Positions 1 to 12,282 of a DNA stretch of 64,000 bases are shown here, one piece after another. The number at the start of each line of letters is the position of its first letter. Position 1 is the stretch's first letter. The position numbers were made by a program, and so were the translations under genes. This DNA comes from Purshia tridentata. Taxonomy: Eukaryota > Streptophyta > Magnoliopsida > Rosales > Rosaceae. Under the pieces are notes generated by a model. That model was given only the letters and a program-made list of their open reading frames with translations, searched no databases and was not told the DNA's origin. The stretch covers positions 1 to 64,000 of the forward strand of contig QANT01001495.1 of assembly GCA_003254885.1 (NCBI GenBank), read 5' to 3'.

Positions 1-2256
1 AGTGGCCAGGTGCCATTGGTCTCGGGACATCCAATGTGCCCATAAAATTTATTGGACCGCAAAGAAAGGACACGCAAGGAGGATATATTCTTCAATAAGC
101 ATGGAAAAGTGTCTTTTATCTGATTGTTTCCAAGATTTAAAACCTCTAAGTTTGTGCAGTTGGCTAGAGATTTTGGGAATGGACCTTCTAACTGATTTTC
201 ACAAAGGTCTAGAGTTTGTAAATTAGAATTATAGTAAAAGTTAAGACAAATAGTCCCAACAAGGCTATTTCTCCTTAATTTAAGTACTGCAAGATCGGGC
301 ATAGCAGTCAAGCGCCGGGGAATCGTGCCATTTAGCGAATTATTGGACAAATCAAGTACCTCAAGATCTTGTAAAGTGCACATTGATGTTGGAATGATCC
401 CATGGAGATTATTGCTCGAAAGAGAGATGAATATGAGATCAGTAAAGAAATGTCCAATGTCAGCTGGTATAATAGAGTTGAAATTATTTCTTGAGTAGTC
501 TAAATAAAAGGCATCTGGTGGGAAAATTGGGATTTGTCCTTGAAGCTTGTTAGAATGAAGGTCAAGCACAAGTAGAGAAGAAGAAGACATATTAAGTAAA
601 GGATCTTCTAGACTTACCAGGAAGTTACAAGAAAGATTGAGGTAATTGAGCCTCAACATCCAATTTGGTATTTTGCCATGTATTTGGTTTTTTGAAAGGT
701 CTAAACTTTCTAATTTGGATAAATTTCTCAGGAAATCAGGGAATCTTTTCAAGTTTCCAGAAGCCAATACCAATCTCCGAATCTCAGGAAATAAGAAATC
801 TGAAGATGAATTGATGCCAGTATAATTCATCCACAAGTTATTGTATGAAAGATCAAGAAAGGAAAGATTTCTTTGCTGCCGAAGACCATTAAGGGGAAGT
901 GAGATACTGAAATTGTTTGAAGAAAGTAAAAGACCAGAAAGGCTTTGGAAATTAGAGATTGACGTGGGTATTCGACCTTCCAAATTGTTGTTACTCAAAT
1001 AAATATATCTCAACATGGACGAAGAGACAATAGAAAATTCTGGGAGTTAACCAGAGAATTGATTGTGGGAAAGATAAAGGTATTTCAACAACGGAAGAGA
1101 AAATAGTGACAGTGGAATACTCCCACGGAGTAAATTATGACTCAAGTCGAGAAAACCCAAGTTAGTAAGGTTTTCCCAGTAAATCAACGAAATTGAACCT
1201 TTAAACTTGTTCCATGATAAGTCCAAATAAACCAATTGTGTAAGGTTTGCCATTGACCTTGGGATTGGTCCAGTGAACATGCAACTTGACACGTCTATTG
1301 TAGACAACATTTTAAGGTGACCAATAGACTCCGGCAATGACCCTGAAAACTTTGTCGACCTTAGATCCAAAGATTGAAGAAATCCATTTTTTGGAACTTC
1401 TGGTAATGAACCCTCGAGTTGTTCATTCCTTGAAAGGTCAATAAATTGTACAGTGGGTATCTGGAAGACCTCTTTGGGAAATGATCCGTACAACCCACAT
1501 GAACCGAGACTCAAGGAAGTCAAGTTTGAGAAATTGGCAAAGAATCCTGGAACTGGAGCAGAGATATTGTTATCATCCAATCGAATCACAGATAGTGAGT
1601 GAAGCTTAGCAAGGGACTGATGGATAGGGCCTGAAAGACCACAATCAGACAAGCTCAACACCCTCAGGTTTGGCAGTGAAGATGATATCGATTGGCACCA
1701 TTGAGTCCCGTGTTGACATATCTACGCGATCAAGATGTAACTCTTCAAGCTTTGTGAGATTCTGAATAAGCATGCTTAAATTTGGGTTCTCAAGATTTAA
1801 GCCTAAGTTTGAAGAAATATTAAGGATAACCAACCTTGTCAAGCTTGAAAACTCAATAGGAATTTGCCCAGAAAATTCACTAGAGGATAAATTTAGATAC
1901 CTCAAATTCATACGCTTTCCCATGGCAGATGGAATTGGAGCGCGATTGAAGTCATTATTGGACAAATTGAGGCATTGAAGATGCTGAAGATGGAAGAGAT
2001 GACTCGAATTGTCAATTCCACCGACGATAGATTCGTCGCTAATGTCCAGACCAACAACATGCCCATTATTACAAGTAACACCAACCCAAGAACAACAATC
2101 GGTTCTTGAATTCCAGGATATAAGCTTGGAGGAATAAGAAGTATTGAATGTAAGGCTCTGCTTCAAGTGGAGCAATGATGTTTGCTGGTTTTCAAGACAC
2201 TGGCTGTGAACTGCAGTGATCAAGAGTAGGAAGAAGGGAAGGAGCAAAGTTTTCAT
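1..2256 (-). pseudogene. LRR receptor-like protein (Cf/Ve type), disrupted, 3' end outside window
   Basis: Receptor-like proteins of this class sit in the plasma membrane and sense pathogen or developmental ligands through an extracellular leucine-rich repeat domain, without a kinase. The start at 2256 gives a signal peptide (MKTLLLPFFLLLITAVHS), then the N-terminal cap with the CCSWVGVTC cysteine motif, then a long run of about 24-residue LRRs with LxxNxLxGxIP cores. The frame is broken twice. Near 1690-1705 one base seems lost: the protein continues in another frame as WCQSISSSLPNLRVLSLSD. At 1047-1049 a TAA stands where relatives have Gln (QFSG-stop-LPEF). After that stop the same frame stays open to the window edge and still encodes good LRRs, so decay is recent or one of the breaks is an assembly error. 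Such genes are usually intronless, as here. The transmembrane and C-terminal parts lie outside the window. Family assignment is firm; pseudogene status is likely. Confidence 0.85.
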
Positions 2257-2374
2257 TTTGGATTTTCTTCTAGAGAGGCTGAGGGAAAGTGAACAAGTGC
2301 TGATGGGTCTGATGGCTTTTTAACCTAGTGGTAAAGGCCTCCATGAATTCGTACTCAATTCCTTTATTGGCTTT

Positions 2375-2673
2375 GAAGTCCTCCCAATGCCACTAAGAAA
2401 ATGGGACGAAAAATGATCCGTACAACCCACATGAACCGAGACTCATGGAAGTCCTCCCAATGCCACTAAGAAAATGGGACGAAGCTACCATCTACATTGA
2501 TGGTGGGACTTGGACTAGTAAACTAAGACAAACGACTTACCAAACTTGGACTTTGAATGTTCTCAAGTTTCCAGAAGCCAATAGCAATCCCAGAATCTCA
2601 GAAAATGAGAAATATGAAGTAGAATTGGTGCAATTATAATTAATTAATTAATCCCCAACTTATTGTATGAAAG
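2375..2673. repeat. Rearranged patch of the neighbouring receptor-like protein gene with a 36-bp direct repeat
   Basis: A 36-base sequence starting GAAGTCCTCCCAATGCC occurs at 2375-2410 and again at 2448-2483, a period of 73 bases. The bases between the copies (about 2411-2450) match the receptor-like protein gene around 1482-1523. A second block at about 2564-2673 matches that gene around 748-850, including the words CAAGTTTCCAGAAGCCAAT and TTATTGTATGAAAGA. The two blocks have the same orientation as the gene but the reverse order. This is a scrambled local copy of the gene, not a coding unit. Confidence 0.75.
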
Positions 2674-3137
2674 ACGAAACTTCTGTTTTATGTGGTAAGT
2701 CAATATTAAAGCACTTGTAGTCAATAGCTCATCAATTTATTATTCAAGGTATTGATGACCTTCAACTTATATATCTAGAAGCGAACGTAACGTGTCATTT
2801 AAAGTTCAGAATTCATAAATCCTATGACTATATAAATATAAAAAATGAAGTTTTATAATTCATTTAAGTGGATCATGTCAAATGCTTATTTGAAATACTT
2901 TCTTTCGGCTTGTTTTAAAGTTACAAACTCCTGCGCTGAACTGAGCTAGTGTCACACACATTAGAATGAAAAACCCAGAACACTTATTGTCTATACTCAA
3001 ATATTTACAATTTTACATGTCACAGCCTGCAGTACCAAAACTAGATGGAGTTTTAATCAAAGCTTTCATAGAAACAAGGAGTTGCCCATGATCATGTGCA
3101 CCTCCAGGCAAGTCTTAAAAAGAGAATGAAACAAAAT
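2674..3137. other. Intergenic, nothing recognised
   Basis: AT-rich sequence between the receptor-like protein remnant and the end of the next gene. No coding, RNA or repeat signal was seen. The right end probably holds the 3' UTR of the minus-strand gene that stops at 3138. Confidence 0.5.
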
Positions 3138-3526
3138 TCATGTAGGGTGAAGACAAAATCTCCAATAAGAAGACCTCTTTCTCGTTTCACTGTTGTTTGT
3201 ATTCTGGGCACAAGAGTGAATTATCTCCCACATCACTCGTATATCTTTGTATTCCCCACAAGATTCCATGTCTTTGTACAGACTCACCAATCCATGCCTA
3301 TTTCCTGCCATTTTTACCATATATCAGAGACAGAGACAGAGAAAGAGAGGTTTAATTTGATTAATTTGATTGTATGAAACTTACCTTTGGCCTTGTGTCT
3401 AGAAGATGAAGTAAACTTGATCAGAAAACACTTAGTTGGGAGGAAGAATGATCGCTTGAAACACACCCAAGTTTTCCAACCCACCATCTTTACAGGGTTC
3501 CTATTCCTTCCCCTCTTCCTCTCCAT
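3138..3526 (-). CDS. Small uncharacterised basic protein, two exons
   Basis: Two exons join in frame: 3526-3385 and 3304-3138, with a GTAAGT donor and a GGCAG acceptor around an 81-base intron. The product is 102 residues. It is rich in Lys, Arg and aromatic residues and begins MERKRGRNRNPVKMVGWKTW. The second exon contains a hydrophilic stretch with GLVSLYKDMESCGEYKDI followed by VMWEIIHS, and the protein ends SYWRFCLHPT. There is no signal peptide or membrane segment. The compact, splice-consistent frame and the protein-like composition argue for a real gene. I have a sense that similar short proteins occur in other dicots, but I cannot name a family and assign no function. Confidence 0.6.
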
Positions 3527-5176
3527 TTTATATGTTGATTTTCAGTTTGTTCCCAACTTCCCCTGACTGAAAAACTAATATCCAGACAAAACAACAAGAG
3601 CATATAGACATAGCACTAAGCAACACTCAGCAAGACACATAACCTTGTTGTACTCTGAGTGGACCATTACACATCATTTAACCTATGGCCTATGATGCTA
3701 CAGAAAACAATTTCATCCCAAATCAACTTTGCTTCTAAACCAAGGCCTATCCGTTCATTTTGGACCGTTTGATGCCCTTCTGATCAAGTCGGCTAGGCAT
3801 AAAATTGATATTACGTAATGGTTCCTTCTTGTATGAAAGATGGGTTTGCCCAAACTAAGAATCTAAAAGGTAAGTAAGTAATGAGTAAGCTCATACGTTT
3901 TAACATGTAGATGTGAGATTACTTTGATGGCTTTGTCGTTCAAAAACATTAGAAACCATAAAATGGTGAACAAGAACAATAACAGTAACTTAAAATTTAA
4001 TAAGTTTATGGTAGAAATGGGAAATCTTTATTGGGAAGAAATCAGAAATTGACATTGAGTAGGAGTGTCCCTTTTGGATTTTGCAGTTCCCTCCTATCCT
4101 TGCTTCCAAGATTCTCAATTTTATTATATTTGAGGGAGGTTGTGTGGGTCCCCAGTCAAACGGTTGGTTGGATTTTCTTTCAGTGCCATATACTTTGTGC
4201 ATACACTTCTTCTTCTTTTTCTGTTGGTCCATCAGTGATGTGATATCTAAGTAGGTCGTCTGTAAATTAATATCATGTAGAATAAGGTATAAACACTAAA
4301 GTTGAAGAAGATATTTGGAACTGAGTACATGTGTTTCAAAGCCATAGGCTCCAATGTTTGCTTTGCTCACTTAACCCCTTTTTGCACTGCTAGTAGTGGA
4401 CTGAAGCATGTGCCATGCAACCGTTTCTTGTGGTGTGCAGTGTGCTCTTCAACTGCAATAGATGACACTCACCCACTGCCACTAATGAATTCAATACCCA
4501 ATTTCATTACCTTTTGAGGTGTACATTATAGGTTGCAATTTGTGCTTTTTTAAGCACATTTTTAAGTTATGGGGTTGCAAATTTGCATATGCTTGAAAAC
4601 ACATCATCACTATGAATTCTTCCTCCAGTTGCAAAATGGGAGTTTTTGAACTTACTCTACCAATGGCTACAAAGCTGGAACTAATATTCCTTTCTAGATT
4701 TAATTAGACTTTGAACTGAATTTTAGAAGCAATTGGTCATATCTATTATGGTTATAGGACAATGAAACATGCAATTGCTTACTAATAAATTTCCTTATTT
4801 GGAGGATGTTCTTGCTAAGGCCATGCTCGGGGAACTTTGAACCTGGAGGCTCACAATGTAGTCTCCCATCTGGGCCAAGTGGGCTTGAACCTCCACCTGA
4901 GGGCTTTACTTCGTGGTAATACATTTGGGCTCACTTGGGCCTGGTGTTTTAGCCTTCTAGGCAGTCCACTGTTGGGCTTTGCCCACCGAAACAATTTTCT
5001 TTTTTCGGAATAGATGGTATTTAACGCAGCTATAAAAAAAGTACTTCTACTAATAGAGCTTTTGATAAAAACCAACAACATTGAAAACTCCAAAAACAAA
5101 AGAAAACAACATTAATTTACGAGAAAACACAAAGAAAAATAAGCCACTTGCAGTCAGCAGGCACATCATATCTTGC
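3527..5176. other. Intergenic, no gene recognised
   Basis: About 1.6 kb between two minus-strand genes. Short open frames here lack codon structure and splice support. The part next to 3526 should hold the promoter and 5' UTR of the small minus-strand gene. Around 4800-4990 the base composition becomes more GC-rich, but I could not match it to a family. Confidence 0.45.
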
Positions 5177-6059
5177 TTAGTCTCGGACAGAGTGAATAAG
5201 AATGGAGGCCTCATCAGTTGTGGGAACCACATCATCTAGCAATTACAATACCAATTTGATCAGTTCACGTTCCAAAAACTCATAAATCAGATTTCAAAAT
5301 AAAAGCAAAAAATTGCTTAAAATGCGAGTAAAATTTTTAGGTTACATCGATTCACAACATAAGCTAAAATGTGGTTTTTTTTTTTTTTTCTAAATATCTT
5401 AGCTTCAGAAGAAGAATGACTGACCTGGAATGGATGTAGGCAAGTGAGACACAAAGTTATCAATGATGCCTACTGCTCCTCCATCTCCACCACCACCCTC
5501 TTCATCTTCTGTCTTCAATCGTTTGTTTCCAACATCCTTCAACCCCTTCTCTGCTTCTTTGCCCTCCTCATATTCTCCACCACCATTACTTTGATGAAAG
5601 ATGTTGGATATGAGATTGGAAAATACCCCTCCACCTCCACCATTTTCACCACCACAACCCACATGATCATCTTGCTCTTTCGCCTTACAACAACCCCCAT
5701 ACACAATTTCATCAACTTCATCTTCAACTTTCCGTTTAGTAAGTCCTTCCCCTGCAGGTTTTGGAGTACTGCTCCTAGGTGACACCAAGTTGGAGATGAG
5801 ATTGGTTATAAGCCCACCTCCACCCTTCTCTTCATCTTTACCCTCATCATTGCCTATGCTTCTCTGCTCTTTATCAACTTCTTTGTATCCATCTACTCCT
5901 CCAGAGCTCAAAATAGGGAGCAGATTGAGATTGTTCTTGAACCCGTTTGCTCTGCCTTCACCATCTTTAGCTTCATGACCATCTTCAGCTTTTGCACCAT
6001 CTCTTGGGCTAGGGTCCAAAGGAAACATCAAGCTTTCAGATTCTGGTATAACATCCTCC

Positions 6060-6061
<2 letters not shown>
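5177..6061 (-). CDS. Uncharacterised acidic Gly-rich protein with repeated NLISN motifs
   Basis: Exon 1 (6061-5425) starts MEDVIPESESLMFPLDP. A GTCAGT donor and an acceptor at 5236 lead to a short last exon (5235-5177) ending ASILIHSVRD, giving 231 residues. Without splicing the frame would stop at 5405. The protein is acidic and glycine-rich, with three copies of a motif made of a Gly run plus a hydrophobic NLISN core: about residues 81-94 (GGGGLITNLISNLV), 142-156 (GGGGVFSNLISNIFH) and 194-207 (GGAVGIIDNFVSHL). FKNNLNLLPIL at 41-51 may be a fourth, diverged copy. Basic patches such as GNKRLK could serve nuclear import. There is no known catalytic motif. A TC microsatellite lies immediately 5' of the start codon. 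The gene is probably real; the function is unknown. Confidence 0.6.

Positions 6062-6063
<2 letters not shown>

Positions 6064-6092
<29 letters not shown>
6064..6092. repeat. (TC)n microsatellite in a 5' UTR
   Basis: About 29 bases of TC repeat lie just upstream of the minus-strand start codon at 6061. On the transcript this would be a GA-rich leader. Confidence 0.85.
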
Positions 6093-6095
<3 letters not shown>

Positions 6096-7159
6096 CTTTT
6101 GGGTTTACAAATATCCCTCTGTTACCGATTTTTCTGCTGACTTCTCTATAACTCTGTTTCCTTGCACAGATGTAATTAAGTTGGTATGGGTCAAGCAGCT
6201 TATGCAGAGAGGACTTCCAAGGAGTATTTTAATAAGAAGCTATGCTTTTGCTACACGTACATCGTGACTGCTGCCTCATGGGAAAGCATGCCCAAGAAAG
6301 AGAAGACGCGCGTCACGATTTAAGCTTTTAGGGAGAATTCCCAAATAGGGTCGGTGGGAAACCTCTCTTTGTCGGATTGGGTTGATGACCATTGAGGCCC
6401 CCATGTGACTTTCAGCACAAAAAAAAAATTGATGTAATAATAGTAATTTTGAAAAGATCATATACACATCAACAATTGATAGCTATCTACACTTGTATTG
6501 TGTTGACATGCTACTTGCGGTGCACGTTATGTCGTGCTTTGACTCGAAAAAACTAAACCCTTATCATTTTACCCTCCGCTTTAGCCTTAGATACATAATT
6601 ATGTTTTGGGACAGAAACTTGATTCATCATGACAAAATTGGAGCGTTGGAAAGCTGTTCAGAACAAAAAACAAAGGTTGATTGATTTTAGCGAAAACCAG
6701 GATAATGAGTCAAATTGCAATTACAACCTCTATACTTTTAGTTTTTGCACATCACGAATTCCTTTCACTTTTGTGAAGATTTGGTTAACAGAAGGTCCAC
6801 CCATTTGCCATGGTTTATTACAACAGTTGAAAATAGAAGCGGTGTTGTTACAATCGATATCGACTCATGCTGAAAGAGGATCTTGACAGCATGAAATAAA
6901 AATGGATTCTCTCATATTTCATATCTAGCCTTACCATCCTCCCCTGCATGCTCAAGTATGTTCCCGAATAGCTGTTGCCATCCGTCCAATGTGAAATAAA
7001 ATCGTATACCACAGAAGATTGTATTGAACACTTCTATCTGAAAGAATCATAAAAGGAAAATATCATTTTAAAGCAGATCTAATGCATAAGTTTCCATGAA
7101 GTGAAGGTGTAATTTTAGAGTGTTACCATTCAGGCACCGAAATATGACAAATAGTGAAG
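6093..7159. other. Intergenic between an uncharacterised gene and TIC56
   Basis: About 1.1 kb. The left end should carry the promoter of the minus-strand gene starting at 6061, and the right end the 3' UTR of TIC56. Nothing else was recognised. Confidence 0.45.
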
Positions 7160-9818
7160 TTAGGGATCATTTTGAGCTCGACCATACAAGGCTCTTTCCT
7201 CCTCGGCTTTCTTCTCTGCCTCTCTCCTTGCCTTCCGTCTGGCATCTCTTGCAGCAGCATCAGCTTGGACTTTCTCCATTACTTTATCAAAACCAGGAAT
7301 TGTACGTTCCATTTTCTGGTAAACTCGGGTGCTTAGGTTGGCGAAAATCCTATATAGTCTCTGAGCAAACAAAAACACAAAGAAGATTTAATAGAAGCAA
7401 AAGCATACACCTAAAGAAGGGAATTCATGCAAAATGTCCAGAGATTGAGGAACTAATATGCAAACCAATCCCATAGCACGTTTTAAGAGATCATATATCC
7501 TTTTTGTTTCCTTGGGTGATGGACTGATGGGTGTTTATTAGAGAAATATATCAGTTACGACTACCAGATTTACAGTAAGTGATTTCTTTCTAGATGATAT
7601 AGTGCATGATCTTGAGCTTAACAATTTCTAATTGAAATTTATCCAAAACTAATGTAAGAAGCAATTCTGTACCTTGACATCCATATTCCAATGTCGAATG
7701 TATGGGGGACCAGTTGTGTATGTACCAAGAGGTTCACGATACCACTCTCCCTCATATGTTATCTTATCCATTGCTTGTTCCACACTAAGGACCTCCCATG
7801 GCCTTAACCCAGGAATAATTTTAGCCAACTCATACCTGCTCTCACAATCAGACATTACATTACGTCAAAATGTAATTGAAATTTTACATTATAAGACATC
7901 AAACAGACCAAATGATACATACCTAAGAGCCTTTGAAATGTATTTGTTTGGCATGTGATCCTCTTCCAAAATTGTTGTCAGTTCAGAGCCACTAGCCCAA
8001 AGAAATAGAGCATGACTTGGAATTCTAACACCTGGCCAAATACCATCATTAGCTTCAAGTACAGCCAAGTCACGTCTTTTGCTTTCTATAGCCTCTTCTT
8101 GCAGCTGCTTGTAGGTTTTTTTCTCATGTCCTTTGACTGGAACCCAAGGAGGAATTCCTTTTTGTAGTTTATGAAGAAAAGCAGTTGCAGCAGCACCAAG
8201 TCTAACTGAAGATCACTCAATCATAACCCAAGAATCAATTTATTGAAAAACACAATTTAATCAATCATAATCCAAGAATCTATCAGATAAAGGTTCACCA
8301 AATTGACTTTATATACTAGTGTATAAGTATAGATTTATCATGCCCATGAAATGATACTAGAAAAAATAAATGTTGGCAATATCGGCTTTTATAGCTTGGT
8401 GGTACTTGACTTCCAACTTAAAGGGAGTGTGCAGTGTGTTCCTTATTTCACTCATAAAAAATTTAAATAATAAAAGATAAAAAGGATGTTGGGAGAAAAA
8501 GAAGGCATTTATCATACCTTCCCAAGTGGCAATAGCAGGTTCCAACCCATAAACCATGTGAATCGGAGCCCATTCATCCATGTCCTCACCCCAAATGAAT
8601 GTGTCTTTGTCAATAATCCCAGAACCCCAAGCAGTTTTAAGAGTTATTAGCTCCAATGGACCTCTTGTTCGACCCAACCGGTCCTTATAGTACCATCCAC
8701 CACTCCTCATGATAACTGTACCAATATAACACATCAACATTATTAATTAACATATGCAGAATAACAATCAAGAAAACATCAGACGATGCTTCCTGCTCCA
8801 CAGGCATAGAGAATGTCAGTAATGAGTTTGAATGGAAAAATTATTGCTTAACAATATAATAAGAGCATGGGGCATTAATTTAACAAGAATGAAAGTGGGG
8901 TATGTATGTAATGCACGATTAGAGGCAAATGCATACTGCAGTATACATTTACTCAAATGCTACCAATTAACCACACAGCAATCTTGAGCATGACCACAAA
9001 CTCATTTCATAAATTCACTAGACTGCCAACATCAGCTAAAGCAAACTAAAAAAATACACATTATTCAAACTAACATCTGCATTCATCACAAAGCTTAATT
9101 ACACAAACTTACAATCATAGTACCGCTTCTCGAGCTTCTTATACCCAATAGCCTGAGCAACATCAATGGGCCGGCCGGGCGGGTACGGCCTCTGGCGGAA
9201 CCCCCAAAGCCCGAAAAAGAACTGCCTGGCGAAATCCCAGAACTTATCATCAGACGCCTGCCTTGTCTTTATGGCCTTCCTGGGCATGGGCCGCCCGTCC
9301 GGCCCAATAACATGAGGCACAGCCTTCCACAGCTTCCTATCCTCAGCCCTGTACGGACTCTCATTCTCTTTGAGCTCCAACTCATTGATTTTCTCTGCAA
9401 TCTGCTCAGCTCGAGCCAAGAACTGCACTACAGGGTTGGCCCTGAACTCCTTCCAGAACCTCTCGTTCTCTCTGAGCTCTTCCTCAGTTGGGTTTTCCTT
9501 CTTTTCAAAAATTGGGTCTTCGTTCAGAATCTTATCGACTTCTGGGGCGTGCCTGTAATCGGGTGCGTTCTCGCATTCCCAGAAGAACTGGTCCAGCATC
9601 TGGGTGTAGGGTCCGGGCTTTTCGGGTTCGGGTTCGGAAGGGTCGGGTTTTTTGGGACCTTTGAAGGGGTTTGAGAAGCTGAGTGAAGCGAAGTTGGGAG
9701 GAGCTGTTGGGGTTTTGGGGAAAAATGAGTCTGCAAGTGAGAGGAGGTTGAGGGGTGGGAGTGGGTTTGGGGGTTTCCTGAACCAGCTTTCGAATGGGTT
9801 GAAGTTGATGGACGCCAT
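7160..9818 (-). CDS. TIC56: TIC56, inner-envelope chloroplast translocon component
   Basis: TIC56 is a plant protein of the chloroplast inner envelope, described as part of the 1-MDa TIC complex and also linked to plastid ribosome assembly. Five exons (9818-9113, 8715-8518, 8205-7923, 7835-7673, 7360-7160) join in frame to 516 residues; Arabidopsis TIC56 is about 527. The N-terminus (MASINFNPFESWFRKPP) is Ser/Pro-rich and suits a transit region. Residues about 238-285 form the GYF-like domain, seen as GGWYYKDRLGRTRGPL and then WGEDMDEWAPI. A later block, IPSHALFLWASGSELTT, and the end rich in Arg, Glu and Ala (ARRKARREAEKKAEEE) also fit the family. All introns are GT-AG. The gene is divergent to the first GILT gene, with about 0.9 kb between the starts. 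Confidence 0.92.
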
Positions 9819-10735
9819 TGGAGACTCGGTAGCTGAACTCTAGTGTTGTGGTTCTTTACAAGGTTGAAAATGGAGGACACAGAGAGACGGAGAGTGAGAG
9901 GGTTTCGACTGATGAAGTGGATACTGGATCATGGAGTGAGAAACTGCAACCGGCAAAGGAGGTTTGGGCCTGGGCCCAACCAAATATAATTGAATTTCGG
10001 GCCTGGGCTAAAACTAATAAGTATGTCTATTACCAAAAAAATAACTATACCCAATAACATTCACATTCATCATTTTATTTTGTTTTGCTTTTATTTTTTC
10101 TTATCACAACCCGAACCTCATAATACACCTCTTAAGCATTGCTCCATTATTTTCTTTTCTATGGAAAGAACTGGTCCGTTATTGATAATGTTTCTTTAGC
10201 TCCATAAAGAAAATAGTGTCTCTTCGGCCCTACATATCATTTCCACTTTTTTGTTGCTCAAAGTCAAAGACATACTATTTTTCGTGTAAATAACTCATAC
10301 TCAATAGCCACCGTTTTTTAGTGAAAAATTAGAATTAGCAAGTTGTGATTTTGGAATTAGTTGGAACATGAAACTCAACTTAATTTCTGTAAATCCATTT
10401 AGCCATGACGTTAATGTGATTAACCATAAACCATGTAGAGTATGAGTGTATGACAGTATGAGTAAGCATGCATGTGACCAATATATTACATAAAGAAAAA
10501 AGCGAAAAGTTGAGAATGAGACACACACTGTCACGCTGATAAAGATAGGGGCATCCACCCACCAACCCAAATGAAGGTCACTTACCCACAAGATTTAAAA
10601 AGAGACAGTTACTCGAAATATCATTGTGCTTAGTTGAAGAGCAAAATAAAAGGGCATTCAATGCAATATATTATACACAGTTACACTCACTCATACAGAG
10701 AAGCGAATTAGAGAAACAAACCCCTTTGGCCTTTG
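9819..10735. other. Divergent intergenic region between TIC56 and GILT copy 1
   Basis: This stretch holds the 5' region of TIC56 on the left and of the first GILT gene on the right, so both promoters should be here. No clear shared element was seen. Confidence 0.5.
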
Positions 10736-12282
10736 ATGTACCAAATGGGTTTTAGCAAATTGGTCTCTGTTTTTCTTCCAAGTCACCCATTCTTGTTCTT
10801 CTTCTTGTTTTTGACGAGCCAATCTCGCTCCTCTTATGCTTCTCAGAACGTGTCAGTGACTCTTTACTACGAAACTCTGTGTCCATATTGTGCAGATTTC
10901 ATAGTCAACCATCTGGCCAAGATCTTTACCAACGGTCTCATCTCCATCGTCAATCTCCGGATGGTCCCTTGGGGCAACGCTTGGCTCAACTCCGACGGCT
11001 CCTTCGCCTGCCAGGTCATCATCATCATTCGTCATCTTTGTTTTCATTTTCTCATCTTCTTTTTGAGTTTTTGTTCCACCAACTAGCAAGTAGATAATAG
11101 ATATTGCATTACTTTGTCTGTTTACATGTTCAAACGACGCCGTCTCGTCGTTGTGGGTTACGTGGTTTACGTCGTAGCTTCGATCTGGTGTTGATAATGG
11201 GCCTGGCCCATCATCTAGCCTCATCTTCTCCTATGACCAATCATAATACATTGACTCTTGTGGGCCACTCTTTAAGCGGCCTTTATGTTATTGTGGGCCC
11301 AATGGGTCAGTATTACTTTGAGCTGACAGATCCTCTTTATGGTGGTCTCCGGGTGCAACCAGTGACTCACTCACCCACCATCTGAATTAGCCCAGATGCT
11401 AATCTTTCTTTCAAGTTTCAACTTTAATAAGAAAAAATGAAATACAATTTTGTAGCTCAAGTCTAATTCTCTTATTTCTAATTATTTATTTATTTTCTTT
11501 TTGTTTCTTTCAGCATGGAGCAGATGAATGCTTGCTTAACACAATTGAGGCCTGCACCATTACCATCTATCCTGATGTGGTAAGCTCCTCAATGCCCCTA
11601 GAAATATATGTTCTTTGTGGTTCTAAGTGAAAAATGTTGCTCAAAATATTAAATATGTGACTTGACCCTCAAACATTGGTCTTTGATCTGAACACTAATA
11701 TCCAATTGTAATGCAGAATCGGCATTTTAGATTTATCCACTGCGTTGAGCGTCTCACATTGGAGCGCAGTCACAGTGGTTGGGCCAATTGCTTTGAAATG
11801 TCAAGGTTGGGCAGTGTACCTATCGATTGCTACAACACTGGATATGGGAATGTGGTCAGTTCACTGCTTCACTCTCTTTTTCATATATATTTTGTTCTGG
11901 TGCTTTTAAACTTCCTTCATTATTTGAGAATTAAAAGCTTCATGGATTAATGGCATTGTTGATACACAGATTGAAACAAAATATGCTAAGGAAACTGCTC
12001 AGCTTAAACCCCCGCATAGATTTGTGCCATGGGTGGTGGTCAATAATCAACCACTTCAACAGGTTGGTAGCTTAATCACTTTAGGGGTCTCTTATTTTCC
12101 TTTCTTTTCTGATCCCCTCATTACCAGTTTTCTGTATGTAGGACTTCCAAAATTTCATGGCCTATATATGCAAGGCTTACAAAGGCAAAACCCCAAAAGC
12201 TTGCAGATCAATTTCTTCTGAGATTGAATCAACTGGGAAAGAAAAATTGGTTCCTCAAGTTTGCCATGCTGGGCAAGCATGA
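10736..12282 (+). CDS. GILT-type thiol reductase, tandem copy 1 (looks intact)
   Basis: GILT proteins are secreted or lysosomal/vacuolar thiol reductases that reduce protein disulfides with a thioredoxin-like CXXC site. Exons 10736-11014, 11514-11579, 11717-11854, 11970-12062 and 12142-12282 join in frame to 238 residues. A second ATG at 10745 is also possible. The protein starts with a hydrophobic signal peptide, then SVTLYYETLCPYCADF with the active CPYC site. The GILT signature CQHGADECLLNTIEAC spans the exon 1/2 junction. Further conserved Cys lie in IHCVE, ANCFE and DCYN, and the end carries YICKAYKGKTPKAC. All introns are GT-AG. This is the first of three direct copies with the same five-exon layout and looks like the only fully functional one. 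Confidence 0.9.

Noticed and set aside
4790-4990. Open frames in a GC-richer block suggesting an exon
   Set aside because: No domain, no splice partners and Pro/Gly-rich low-quality translation; left unassigned.
9312-9880. Long open frames on both strands within TIC56 exon 1
   Set aside because: They are frame shadows of the GC-richer coding exon; only the minus frame starting at 9818 matches a family and splices onward.
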